Source of the DNA: Brevibacterium atlanticum | Lineage (GTDB): Bacteria > Actinomycetota > Actinomycetes > Actinomycetales > Brevibacteriaceae | Length of the DNA stretch: 64,000 bases | Assembly: GCF_011617245.1 (NCBI RefSeq) | Contig: NZ_CP050152.1 | Location: 3,524,503 to 3,588,502, forward strand | Direction of reading: 5' to 3' | Part shown: one piece after another, positions 9,050-16,798 of the stretch | Position numbering within the stretch: position 1 is the stretch's first letter | Layout of the letters: every line of letters begins with the position of its first letter | The notes under the pieces: generated by a model | Seen by the model: the letters and a program-made list of their open reading frames with translations, nothing else | The model's database searches: none | Told to the model about the DNA's origin: nothing | Translations under genes and position numbers: made by a program

Positions 9050-10255
9050 CTAGTCGGCCAGCCGCAGCCGGGTGGGTCGTCGATGGAGGGGTTCGGGCAG
9101 GTGCAGCGGAGTCGCACCGGGGGTGAAGCGTCCGGCGATGCGCGGGCCGGCCGCCCCGGTCAGGCTCGGTTCGGTGCCGTCGAGCCCGTGCCAGCTCAGC
9201 CAACCGATGAGCGCCATGAGCAGTGCCTCCTTGCTTCCTTCGGGCAGGCCGAGAGCAGCATCGGTGCTCGTCAGCTCGACGTTCTCGCCCAGCTCTTCGC
9301 CGAGGCGGCGCATGAGTTCGGGATTGCGGGTGCCACCTCCGGAGGCGATGACGGTGGTGACGTCGTAACGACAGGCCGCCTCGGCGATGGTCCGCGCGGT
9401 CAGCGCCGTGACCGTAGCGATCTGATCATGCTCGCCGAGGTGGGGGTGGGCGTCGAGGAATTCGTCGAGGTACGCCGCGTGGAAGAGCTCCTTGCCCGTC
9501 GACTTCGGCGGTTCCTGCCGGTAGTAGGGCTCGGTGAGGAGCGCGGCGAGCAGGTCATGATCGACTCGCCCCTCGGCGGCGAGCGCACCGTCGCGGTCGC
9601 AGGTGCCTGCCCCTCCGGTGATGCGGCGAGCGAGGATGTCGATCAGGGCGTTGGCCGGCCCCGTGTCGAAGGCGATGGGATCCTGGCCCGGAGTGATGAC
9701 GGTGATGTTCGCGATCCCGCCGAGGTTGAGCACCGCGGTCGGGGTCTCGACGTCGCCGAGGAGGAGGCTGTCGAGGAGGCCGACGAGCGGGGCGCCCTGA
9801 CCGCCGGCGGCGACGTCGCGGGAGCGGACGTCGGAGAGGACTGGTGTACCGAGCGCCTCGGCGATGAAGGCAGGCTGGCCGAGCTGCAGGGTCGCGGTGA
9901 CCTGCCCGTCGGTGATGTCGTGACGGACGGTCTGCCCGTGGGAGACGACGAGGTCGGGGGTGACGGCGGTGTCCCGGCAGAGCTCGGCGAGCGCCTCGGC
10001 GGAGAATCGACCGAGGCGCCCGTCAACGCTGCTGACCAGGGACAGGGGCATGTCGGCGGGTTCGAGGAGGCGGAGGATGTCGGCGTGGAGTCCCTCGTCG
10101 AAGGAGGTTTCGCGCTCGGCGAGGACGCGCACGGTCAGGGTCGTCGGGTCCGCGCCGACGAGGTCGGAGCCGACGGTGGGGTCGGGGAGGAACTCGGCGA
10201 GGACGAGGTCGAGCCCGTCCGCCGAGGTTCCGGTCATGAGTCCGGCGATGATCAT
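9050..10255 (-). CDS. anmK: Anhydro-N-acetylmuramic acid kinase
   Basis: 401 residues. AnmK hydrolyses the 1,6-anhydro ring of anhydro-MurNAc and phosphorylates it to MurNAc-6-phosphate, the substrate of MurQ. GLMTGTSADGLDL at the N-terminus is the family signature; AFDTGPANALID and ASGGGTRNPELMRRL are the remaining ATP- and sugar-binding motifs. The length is slightly above the usual 370. Its ATG overlaps the stop of the GntR regulator. A gap of 73 bases separates it from the symporter, so the operon may have an internal promoter there. Confidence 0.92.
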   Translation of the reverse strand: MIIAGLMTGTSADGLDLVLAEFLPDPTVGSDLVGADPTTLTVRVLAERETSFDEGLHADILRLLEPADMPLSLVSSVDGRLGRFSAEALAELCRDTAVTPDLVVSHGQTVRHDITDGQVTATLQLGQPAFIAEALGTPVLSDVRSRDVAAGGQGAPLVGLLDSLLLGDVETPTAVLNLGGIANITVITPGQDPIAFDTGPANALIDILARRITGGAGTCDRDGALAAEGRVDHDLLAALLTEPYYRQEPPKSTGKELFHAAYLDEFLDAHPHLGEHDQIATVTALTARTIAEAACRYDVTTVIASGGGTRNPELMRRLGEELGENVELTSTDAALGLPEGSKEALLMALIGWLSWHGLDGTEPSLTGAAGPRIAGRFTPGATPLHLPEPLHRRPTRLRLAD

Positions 10256-11064
10256 GGCTGGTCTCCTCCGGTGGGGGCGGGGGTGGTGCAGTCGGGGCCG
10301 GGGGTGGTGCTGGCGGGGGCGGGGACGGAATCAGCGGGAATGACGCGGTCGGGGACGGTGAGTTCAGTGCGGATCTTGTAGCGGTCGCCGCGGTAGACGG
10401 AGCGCACGAACTCGAAGGGCACGTCGTCGGTGCCTCGGGAGGTGCGTTCGAACAGCAGGGCCGGAGAGTGTTCGGGGACGCCGAGGTGGTTGGCTTCGGC
10501 GGCGTCGAGGAGGGTCGGCTCGATCGTCTGGACGCTGTGGCTGAGACTGATGCCGAAGCCCTGCCGAAGCAGTTCGTAGAAGGACTGGTCCTCTAGGTCA
10601 CCGGCGCTCAGCCCGGGGACGAGTGCGGAGGGGATGTGGAGTTCTTCGAGGGCGATCGGTTCGTCATCGGCCAGACGGAGACGCAGGATGGCGATGACGT
10701 CGTCGCTCTCGGCGAGGTGGAGCCGCCTGCCGATGTGCGCACCGGCGGCGACGGTGTCGAAGCTGAGGATGTGGGAGCCGGGGCGCATTCCGCGGGCGAC
10801 CATGTCTTCGGTGAAAGAACTGGCGGCGAGCGGCTGGTCGAGCTTCGGGCCGAGGGCGAAGACTCCGGTGCCGTGCCGTCTGCGGACCATGCCTTTGGCG
10901 ACGAGTTCGTCGATCGCTCGACGCAGGGTCATCCGCGAGATGCCGAGAGTCTCGGCGAGCTGCCGTTCGGGCGGGAACTGCTCGCCGGCGGCCATGCCTT
11001 CGAGGCGGTCGAGGAGCTGATCGCGGATGGAGTGGAATTTCGTCACGACACCATTGAGGCACAC
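10252..11064 (-). CDS. GntR-family (HutC-type) transcriptional regulator of the MurNAc salvage operon
   Basis: The N-terminal winged helix (PPERQLAETLGISRMTLRRA) is followed by a UTRA-type effector domain ending near residue 245 and a Pro/Thr-rich tail. HutC-type GntR proteins such as NagR and DasR sense phosphorylated amino sugars, which fits its position as first gene of this operon. The frame opens with GTG at 11062-11064; a second GTG at 11044-11046 (MTKFHSIRD) is just as likely, and neither has a clear ribosome-binding site. A perfect palindrome lies 17 bases upstream, the likely autoregulatory operator. Confidence 0.87.
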   Translation of the reverse strand: MCLNGVVTKFHSIRDQLLDRLEGMAAGEQFPPERQLAETLGISRMTLRRAIDELVAKGMVRRRHGTGVFALGPKLDQPLAASSFTEDMVARGMRPGSHILSFDTVAAGAHIGRRLHLAESDDVIAILRLRLADDEPIALEELHIPSALVPGLSAGDLEDQSFYELLRQGFGISLSHSVQTIEPTLLDAAEANHLGVPEHSPALLFERTSRGTDDVPFEFVRSVYRGDRYKIRTELTVPDRVIPADSVPAPASTTPGPDCTTPAPTGGDQP

Positions 11065-11080
11065 GACACACTCAATTTCA

Positions 11081-11093
11081 AGACCACTGGTCT
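11081..11093. promoter_or_regulatory. Palindromic operator upstream of the GntR gene
   Basis: AGACCACTGGTCT is a perfect 13-base palindrome (arms AGACCA and TGGTCT) just upstream of the regulator start. DasR/NagR sites are built from the same TGGTCT and AGACCA half-sites, in the opposite order. Placement and symmetry suggest the binding site of the GntR regulator. Confidence 0.6.
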
Positions 11094-11177
11094 ATTTTGC
11101 ATCTTGGCGTCGGACTCCCCCGCTGCTCGTCCCCTCCCGATCAGCGGCTCACACCTCTCGATCAGCGAACTACTCTC

Positions 11178-11243
11178 CTCGATCAAGGCGCAGCGCAGTC
11201 ATCGAGCGGTCGACGACTCCACAGACGCGCTGCCGCTTGAACG
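11178..11243. repeat. Intergenic palindromic repeat, unit A
   Basis: 66 nt. The left arm CTCGATCAAGGCGCAGCGCA and right arm GCGCTGCCGCTTGAACG pair imperfectly around a central GTCGACGACTCCA. It is one of four related units, all in the same orientation. The region 11094-11422 has no gene I can support; besides units A and B it holds only partial copies (CTCGATCAGCG near 11157, TGATCGACG near 11363). Confidence 0.85.
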
Positions 11244-11267
11244 AAGAACAGCACGCCGCCTGCCCCT

Positions 11268-11335
11268 CTCGATCAAGGCCGGGCGCAGTTGTGGAGTGGT
11301 CGACGAGTCCACATCTGCGCTGCCGCTTGATCGAC
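11268..11335. repeat. Intergenic palindromic repeat, unit B
   Basis: 68 nt, 24 bases after unit A. It keeps both arms (CTCGATCAAGG and TGCGCTGCCGCTTGATCGAC) and the GTCGACGAGTCCA centre. The outer ten bases of each arm pair exactly except for the terminal base. Confidence 0.85.
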
Positions 11336-11422
11336 GCAGAGCAGCCGTCCGAAACCGTCATCTGATCGACGAAAGCCAAGCTCGAACGTCACCCGCGCAT
11401 GCCTCCTTTCGGGCACTGAGGT

Positions 11423-11863
11423 TCATTCCGGGTAGACGTAGGCTTCGAAACGTGCAGGCAAGCGCGAACGCTGCCAGTCCAGTTCGTGCGTGAGCGCCTC
11501 GCCGGACAGCGCCTTGCGGGTATAGCGGGCGATGTTGCGGGCATGTCCGCCCATGTGAGCGATCGCGATCGCCTGGCCGCAGGCTCGCGCCACCGCCGAG
11601 GCTGCCGGATCTTCGCAGTCACGCGCGGCATCATGACATGAGAAGGCCCGCTTCCGCATCGGCCCGACTGCCAGGTCACCTGACCGGAATTCGGAGATCG
11701 CGTTCAGTGCGCGTTCGAGTCGATCGTCCGTCGGGCGATGCCGGGCGAAGATCGGCAGAAGACGGCGGAGACACCGTTCTGCCCACTCAATGAGTTCTCG
11801 GCGGTCACCTTCGGACAGAGTCAGGTCCTCGACATCAGGGGCTGAAAGCGAGGACTTCGTCAT
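11423..11863 (-). CDS. Imm5-like putative immunity protein
   Basis: 146 residues, all helical in appearance. The pattern of a basic residue and Ala/Cys-rich helices (MRKRAFSCHDAARD, then AVARACGQAIAIAHMGGHAR) matches the Imm5-like family found beside polymorphic toxins and also as stand-alone genes. The GQAIAIAHM..HA segment is the most characteristic part. No toxin gene is nearby, so an immunity role is only a family label. A strong GAGGAGGT sits directly against the ATG, unusually close, and a TAGCGT box lies 8 bases upstream. The gene lies 16 bases downstream of the Cmx gene on the same strand. Confidence 0.65.
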   Translation of the reverse strand: MTKSSLSAPDVEDLTLSEGDRRELIEWAERCLRRLLPIFARHRPTDDRLERALNAISEFRSGDLAVGPMRKRAFSCHDAARDCEDPAASAVARACGQAIAIAHMGGHARNIARYTRKALSGEALTHELDWQRSRLPARFEAYVYPE

Positions 11864-11879
11864 ACCTCCTCACGCTACG

Positions 11880-13058
11880 TCATCGACCCGAGGGTCGAAC
11901 AAGGAATCGCCAAGACGCGAGCGTGACGATGAGAGCGACCATCGTCAGCATCGCTGAGACCCCGACAGGAGCGAGCACCCCCGAACTGGCTGTCAGTCCG
12001 AGTCCTCCGAGTATCGGCCCTGCAGCAGCTCCGAGGTTCAGCGCGGCAGTCGCGTAGGACCCACCCATCGTCGGCGCCGCCGAGGCTGCATGCAGCACCC
12101 GGGCGATGAGAGTGCTGCCCACCCCGAACGTGAGGACACCCTGCACGAGGATGAGCATAAAGAGCAGACCGTGCTCCGACGCGAACAGGATCAGCAGAAT
12201 CCACCCAGCCAACAGAGACGGCATCCCGAGAGCGAGAACGAGTCCGGGCCGACGATCGGACAGTCGCCCGGCCATCGTCACGCCGAGGAAGGACCCGAGG
12301 CCGAACATGACCAATGCCGCTGAAACCCAGACCTCGGACAGCCCCGCCGACTCTGTGACGATCGGCGCCAGGTAGGTCAATACGGCAAAAGTGCCTCCGT
12401 TGATGAGGGCACCCACCATCATCGTCAGCGCCACCTGCGGTGCCGCCAACTGCTTGAGTTCAGTACCGAGACGGGGAGAGAGTTCGTCATCTTCGACTGT
12501 TCCGGTCATCACGTGACCCGGGTTGATGCCACTGACGATGCCGACTGCGGCGATCGCACTGAGGACGACGATCGCCCAGAAGGTCGCCCTCCAGCCCGCC
12601 GACGTTCCGAGCAGCGCTCCGAGTGGAACACCCGCGATGGTGGCGAGGGTTGTGCCGGAGAGCAGGATTGAGAGCGCACGGCCCTTGAGGTTCGATGGCA
12701 CGAGTGCCGTCGCCGTGCTCAGCGCGACGGCGAGGAACCCTGCGTTCGCGAAGGCGCTGAGGACGCGGATGACGAGCAGGAGCGTAAAACTTTGGGTGAG
12801 GGCTCCGACGGCGTGGCTTCCAGCGAAAATGAGAACGCTGGTCGTCAGGGTGATTCGTGGCGGCCAACGACGGGCGAAAGCGGCCATGAGCGGGGCGCCG
12901 ATGACCATCCCGATTGCAAAAGTCGAGGTCAGTAGGCCGGCGGTACTGAGTGGGACATCAAGCTCTGTGGCGATTGCGGGAAGCAGGCCCGCGAGCATGA
13001 ATTCTGAGGTGCCCATGACAAAGATCGCCAAGGCAAGCATGTAGAGGGCAGAAGGCAT
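11880..13058 (-). CDS. cmx: MFS drug exporter, Cmx/CmlR chloramphenicol-efflux type
   Basis: 392 residues with 12 predicted membrane helices. The N-terminus MPSALYMLALAIFVMGTSEF, the MAAFARRWPPRITL loop, and LSTATALVPSNLKGRALSIL are very close to what I know of the chloramphenicol exporters Cmx (Corynebacterium) and CmlR (Streptomyces). Chloramphenicol export is therefore the best guess, though close relatives may export other compounds. The start at 13056-13058 has GGAG six bases upstream and matches the family N-terminus; the frame is also open further upstream. The gene sits in a segment bracketed by repeat pairs. Confidence 0.85.
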   Translation of the reverse strand: MPSALYMLALAIFVMGTSEFMLAGLLPAIATELDVPLSTAGLLTSTFAIGMVIGAPLMAAFARRWPPRITLTTSVLIFAGSHAVGALTQSFTLLLVIRVLSAFANAGFLAVALSTATALVPSNLKGRALSILLSGTTLATIAGVPLGALLGTSAGWRATFWAIVVLSAIAAVGIVSGINPGHVMTGTVEDDELSPRLGTELKQLAAPQVALTMMVGALINGGTFAVLTYLAPIVTESAGLSEVWVSAALVMFGLGSFLGVTMAGRLSDRRPGLVLALGMPSLLAGWILLILFASEHGLLFMLILVQGVLTFGVGSTLIARVLHAASAAPTMGGSYATAALNLGAAAGPILGGLGLTASSGVLAPVGVSAMLTMVALIVTLASWRFLVRPSGR

Positions 13059-13152
13059 CGAATACTCCGAGGTGAGAGAACAGAAGTGGGCTCTTCTGGC
13101 CACCACGGCCAACGCTCGTACAGGTGTGGATCGCACCAACACCGTTGGTGAG
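13059..13152 (-). promoter_or_regulatory. Upstream leader of cmx with small hairpins and an in-frame leader reading frame
   Basis: The leader contains an inverted repeat CACCAA/TTGGTG (13134-13150), a short AGAAG/CTTCT stem (13083-13098) and GGCC arms around CCAC. A reading frame in phase with cmx opens at a GTG (13142) and runs through without stop. Related chloramphenicol genes elsewhere are induced by translational attenuation, so this may be an attenuator; the sequence alone does not prove it. Confidence 0.35.
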
Positions 13153-13298
13153 TTGTGCGTCTATCGATGAACGGGGCTGGCGGCGTGGCCGGCAGCCCCT
13201 GACCTGTCTGACTCGGGACTCGACATGGTGACGAGTCTACAGAGTCCGGTGCCCGACACCGACCTCGCGACCTCCGAACAACTCCCCGCTCGGCACCT

Positions 13299-13366
13299 CT
13301 CGCTCAAGGCGCAGCGCATCCATGGAGGCGTCGACGACTCCACAGACGCGCTGCCGCTTGATCGAC
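13299..13366. repeat. Intergenic palindromic repeat, unit C
   Basis: 68 nt with arms CTCGCTCAAGGCGCAGCGCA and GCGCTGCCGCTTGATCGAC around GTCGACGACTCCA, oriented like units A and B. The gene-free stretch 13153-13462 otherwise shows nothing I can name. Confidence 0.85.
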
Positions 13367-13389
13367 GGACAGCAAGCCGTGCGGCACGC

Positions 13390-13457
13390 CTCGATCAAGG
13401 CGCAGCGCACGTACAGAAAGGTCGACGACTCCGAATCCGCGCTACGGCTTGATCGAC
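13390..13457. repeat. Intergenic palindromic repeat, unit D
   Basis: 68 nt, 23 bases after unit C and ending 6 bases before the 3' end of the GntP gene. Arms are CTCGATCAAGGCGCAGCGCA and GCGCTACGGCTTGATCGAC. Its position could also let it act as the transcription terminator of gntP. Confidence 0.85.
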
Positions 13458-13462
13458 GGAAC

Positions 13463-14863
13463 TCAGATGAAGAAGAGTGAGAGCAGGAACGCGAAGATGA
13501 GGCCGAAGACGCTGACGAGGGTCTGGACCATCATGTGCGTCTTCGTCGCTTGGCCCAGCGTCATGCCGAAGCTCTCCTTGACGAACCAGAATCCTGCATG
13601 GTTGACCCAGTTGAGTCCGATCGAGCCCGAGCCGATCGCGATGACGACGAGAGAGACGTACGCGGCCGAGTGATCGCCGATGAGCGGGGCGACGATGCCG
13701 GTCGCCGAGGTGATGCCCACCGTCGCCGAACCGGTCGCAAACGACAGCAGGATGCCGATGAACCATCCGAGCAGCACAAGGTTCATCTCCAGATGCGAGG
13801 TCGCGCCGACGACCGCATCGCCGATGCCCGAGTCCCCCAGCACCTCGTTGAAGGCTCCGCCGCCGCCGATGATGAGGATGACTCCGGCGATGGACTTGAG
13901 GCTCTCACCGAAGGAGCTGCGGATCCGCTCCCCGCCCATGCCCGAGGTCCAGCCGAGTGCGATGGCGGCGAAGACGACTCCGGCGAGCATCGCGATGACC
14001 GGGTTGCCGAGCACCTCGGCGACGGGTTCGAACGACGAATCCGGGGCCACGAGCTGCACGACAGTATGCACGAGCATGAGCACGACGGGCACGAGGACGG
14101 TGAGGAAGGCGAGCCAGATGGGGATCGTGCGCAGGGGACGATCGGCCACCCCTGTCTTGTGGCTGGCAGTGCGCTGTCCGGTGTACTGGTCGATGAGGTC
14201 ATCGCTCGGTTCGAGCTTCACCCGCGGGGCGATCCAACGCGCGTAGACGGGGCCGGCGAGGATGACCGTGGGGATCGCGCAGACGAGCCCGAGCCCGATG
14301 GTCAGCCCGACGTTCGCGCCCAGCCCGGAGACCGCGATGAGCGGGCCGGGATGCGGTGGGACCATGCCGTGGAGGCAGGCGAGCGCGGCGATCGCGGGCA
14401 CGAGGATGCGCAGGTACCACAGCTTCTTCTGCCCGGTCTTCTCCTCCAGCTGCGAGGCGACCGCGTAGATGACGGGGATGAGGACGACGAGGCCGACCTC
14501 GAAGAACATCGGGATGCCGATGATGAAGGCCACGCCGGTCATGATCCACGGCGCAGCTCTCGGTGTGGAGTGGTCGATGACGAGGTTCGCGATCCGCTGG
14601 ATGGCTCCACTGTCGGCGAGCAGACGACCGAGCATCGCGCCGAGAGCGACGACGACACCGGTCTCGCCGAGGGTGTCACCTGCTCCCGCGATGAGGGTCT
14701 CGGGGATCTTGCCGATCTCCTCACCGGCCGCCAGCGCGGTCAGCCCGGCGGTGATGAGCAGCGCCAGGAAGGGATGCAGCTTCGTCTTCCAGTTGATGAG
14801 GAGGATGAGCAGCGCGATCGACGCGAAGAGGAGCGTCACGAGGTATGCGGTTGAGCCAAACAC
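13463..14863 (-). CDS. GntP-family gluconate/hydroxy-acid:H+ permease
   Basis: 466 residues with about 12-14 membrane segments. FLALLITAGLTALAAG near the N-terminus, MVPPHPGPLIAV in the middle, and SFATGSATVGITSATGIVAP are GntP-family signatures. Members import gluconate, ketogluconate, glycerate or related acids with protons. No gluconate kinase is adjacent, so the substrate is open. The start is GTG at 14861-14863; a TAACGT box ends 7 bases upstream and there is no ribosome-binding site, suggesting a leaderless mRNA. It is divergent from the pterin dehydratase fusion gene. Confidence 0.87.
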   Translation of the reverse strand: MFGSTAYLVTLLFASIALLILLINWKTKLHPFLALLITAGLTALAAGEEIGKIPETLIAGAGDTLGETGVVVALGAMLGRLLADSGAIQRIANLVIDHSTPRAAPWIMTGVAFIIGIPMFFEVGLVVLIPVIYAVASQLEEKTGQKKLWYLRILVPAIAALACLHGMVPPHPGPLIAVSGLGANVGLTIGLGLVCAIPTVILAGPVYARWIAPRVKLEPSDDLIDQYTGQRTASHKTGVADRPLRTIPIWLAFLTVLVPVVLMLVHTVVQLVAPDSSFEPVAEVLGNPVIAMLAGVVFAAIALGWTSGMGGERIRSSFGESLKSIAGVILIIGGGGAFNEVLGDSGIGDAVVGATSHLEMNLVLLGWFIGILLSFATGSATVGITSATGIVAPLIGDHSAAYVSLVVIAIGSGSIGLNWVNHAGFWFVKESFGMTLGQATKTHMMVQTLVSVFGLIFAFLLSLFFI

Positions 14864-14870
14864 TGGGGCA

Positions 14871-14876
14871 ACGTTA
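14871..14876 (-). promoter_or_regulatory. Putative leaderless -10 box of gntP
   Basis: On the minus strand TAACGT is followed by 7 bases and the GTG start of the permease gene. Confidence 0.4.
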
Positions 14877-14968
14877 CGCCCCCTGCCGCACGGGTCGGAC
14901 AGAGGGGTTCCCTACAGAGTGGTTCACGGCAGAGACCCGGAGGGGTTCACTCCGGACACTTGAGTCCC

Positions 14969-14974
14969 TAGCAT
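14969..14974 (+). promoter_or_regulatory. Putative leaderless -10 box (TAGCAT)
   Basis: TAGCAT is followed by exactly 6 bases and the ATG at 14981; no Shine-Dalgarno sequence is present. Confidence 0.5.
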
Positions 14975-14980
14975 GGGTCC

Positions 14981-15643
14981 ATGACTGCATATACCGGACA
15001 GAAGCTGCTCGACGCACTCGATTCCCACGGGCTCGGCGACTGGCAGGGGTTGCCGGACTGCATCAAGGCCCGGTTCCTCACCGGGGACTTCGCGACCGGC
15101 CTCGATCTCGTGGCTGAGATCGGATCCCGCGCCGAGGCGGCCGGCCACCATCCCGATGTCACGCTCACTTTTCCTCACCTCGATATCCGCCTGACCAGCC
15201 ACGACACCGGAGCCGTGACCGAACGCGATCTCGACCTCGCGGGACAGATCAGCGAGGCGGCCGCCTCGGCGGGGGTGAAGGCGGACCCCGATGCACCGGT
15301 CGTCCTCGAACTCGGACTCGACACAGCGCACCAGGATGCGATCGCTCCGTTCTGGGCGGCACTGCTCACCGGCGATGCGGGCAACGCCTCCGGCCCCGAT
15401 GTCGTCGATCCGTCCGGGCAGGTCCCGCTGCTGTGGTTCCAGGAATGCGAGGAGCACGAGGTGCCTCATCAGCGCCTGCACGTTGACATCTCCGTGCCGG
15501 CGGCCGTCGCCTCAAAGCGGATCCAAGCCGCGGTCGATGCCGGCGGCACAATCGTCGATGAGGAGGAAGCGCCCTCGTTCACCGTGCTCGCCGATGCCGA
15601 TGGCAACCGCGCGTGCGTGTGCACGCTCGCCGCTCGCCAGTAG
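14981..15643 (+). CDS. Pterin-4a-carbinolamine dehydratase fused to a VOC/glyoxalase-like domain
   Basis: 220 residues in two domains. Residues about 5-95 form a 4a-hydroxytetrahydrobiopterin dehydratase fold, with the active-site signature EAAGHHPDV and a DIRLTSHDTGAVTERD strand. Residues about 105-218 form a glyoxalase/VOC-like domain (LWFQECEEHEVPHQRLHVDISV). The first domain would dehydrate an oxidised pterin cofactor; the second has no assigned role. This two-domain architecture is common in actinobacteria, yet the window contains no pterin-dependent hydroxylase. Confidence 0.82.
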   Translation: MTAYTGQKLLDALDSHGLGDWQGLPDCIKARFLTGDFATGLDLVAEIGSRAEAAGHHPDVTLTFPHLDIRLTSHDTGAVTERDLDLAGQISEAAASAGVKADPDAPVVLELGLDTAHQDAIAPFWAALLTGDAGNASGPDVVDPSGQVPLLWFQECEEHEVPHQRLHVDISVPAAVASKRIQAAVDAGGTIVDEEEAPSFTVLADADGNRACVCTLAARQ

Positions 15644-15699
15644 CGCACGTGCGCCCGTAAGCTGGGACACGACCTCTTCCACTCAGCTCAGGAGAATGC

Positions 15700-16740
15700 G
15701 TGTACCAGGCCGCGGAGAACCGCTACGATTCGATGACCTACCGCCCGGTCGGACGCTCCGGGCTCGCCCTGCCCGCCCTGTCACTGGGGCTGTGGCACAA
15801 CTTCGGCGATGATGTCGCCTTCCAGAATCAGCGCGACATCGTCCGACGGGCATTCGACCTCGGCATCACGCATTTCGATCTGGCGAACAACTACGGTCCT
15901 CCTCCGGGCTCGGCCGAGACGAACTTCGGTCGCCTGCTGCGCGAGGACCTCGCACCCTACCGCGATGAGCTCATCATCTCGACGAAGGCCGGCTGGGTCA
16001 TGCACCCCGGCCCCTACGGCGGTCCCGGAGGCAGCCGCAAGTACCTGTTGGCCAGCCTCGACGCGTCTTTGCGCCGACTCGGCCTCGACTATGTCGACAT
16101 CTTCTACTCCCATCGCCCCGATGCCACGACCCCGCTCGAAGAGACCATCGGCGCCCTCGACACCGCAGTCCGATCGGGTCGCGCACTGTACGCGGGTATC
16201 TCCTCCTACTCTGCTGCGGACACCGCTCGCGCCTCTCAGATCGCTCGCGATCTCGGCACTTCGCTGCTCATCCATCAGCCCTCGTACTCGATGGTCAACC
16301 GGTGGATCGAGGACGATGGACTCCTCGACACGACGAGTGACGAGGGCCTGGGCGTCATCTGCTTCTCCCCGCTCGCGCAGGGCCTGCTCACCGACAAGTA
16401 CCTCCGCGGAGTGCCCGAGGACTCACGTGCCGGCAAGGCCACGCCCTCGTTCAAGGACGGGTTCCTCTCCGAGGACAACCTCGCCCGCATCCGCGGACTC
16501 AACGACATCGCTTCCGCCCGCGGGCAGTCGCTGGCGCAGATGGCCCTGGCCTGGGCACTGCGTGACTCTCGGGTGTCCTCGCTGGTCATCGGGGCCAGCC
16601 GGTTAAGCCAGCTCGAGCACAATGTCGCGGCGCTCGACACGGCTGAGTTCAGCGACGAGGAGCTGCGCGCCATCGACGAATTCGCCGTCGACTCCGGCGT
16701 CGACATCTGGGGAGACGCCCGCCGCAGCACCGCGGAGTGA
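15700..16740 (+). CDS. Aldo/keto reductase, YghZ/L-glyceraldehyde 3-phosphate reductase type
   Basis: 346 residues, a complete (beta/alpha)8 aldo/keto reductase. The catalytic tetrad is visible: Asp in FDLANNYGPPPGSAE, Tyr in the same segment, Lys in STKAGW and His in YSHRPDA. The NADPH-binding end is VIGASRLSQLEHNVAAL. The ANNYGPPPGSAE motif groups it with the YghZ/voltage-gated K+ channel beta-like branch, which reduces L-glyceraldehyde 3-phosphate and methylglyoxal. The start is a GTG with AGGAG six bases upstream. It stands alone; a TAAGCT box about 40 bases upstream is a plausible -10. Confidence 0.88.
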   Translation: MYQAAENRYDSMTYRPVGRSGLALPALSLGLWHNFGDDVAFQNQRDIVRRAFDLGITHFDLANNYGPPPGSAETNFGRLLREDLAPYRDELIISTKAGWVMHPGPYGGPGGSRKYLLASLDASLRRLGLDYVDIFYSHRPDATTPLEETIGALDTAVRSGRALYAGISSYSAADTARASQIARDLGTSLLIHQPSYSMVNRWIEDDGLLDTTSDEGLGVICFSPLAQGLLTDKYLRGVPEDSRAGKATPSFKDGFLSEDNLARIRGLNDIASARGQSLAQMALAWALRDSRVSSLVIGASRLSQLEHNVAALDTAEFSDEELRAIDEFAVDSGVDIWGDARRSTAE

Positions 16741-16772
16741 GTCCGGCCGACCCCGGCCCTGCCAGTCCCGTC

Positions 16773-16787
16773 GGCCCGGGTCGGGCC
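16773..16787. terminator. Short GC-rich hairpin between convergent genes
   Basis: GGCCCG and CGGGCC form a 6-bp stem with a 3-base loop, between the reductase (plus) and the kinase operon (minus). There is no T-tract, so it would be a weak or Rho-assisted bidirectional terminator. Confidence 0.35.
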
Positions 16788-16798
16788 CGTCGGCACGG

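Noticed and set aside
9014..10381. Plus-strand open frame over anmK
   Set aside because: Gly/Val/Glu-rich antisense shadow of a well-supported kinase gene.
11094..11422. Reading frames through repeat units A and B
   Set aside because: They are created by the repeats themselves and have no ribosome-binding site or domain.
13535..14854. Long plus-strand open frame over the GntP permease
   Set aside because: Antisense shadow with an Arg/Asp/Gly-dominated composition; the minus strand encodes a clear 12-helix permease.
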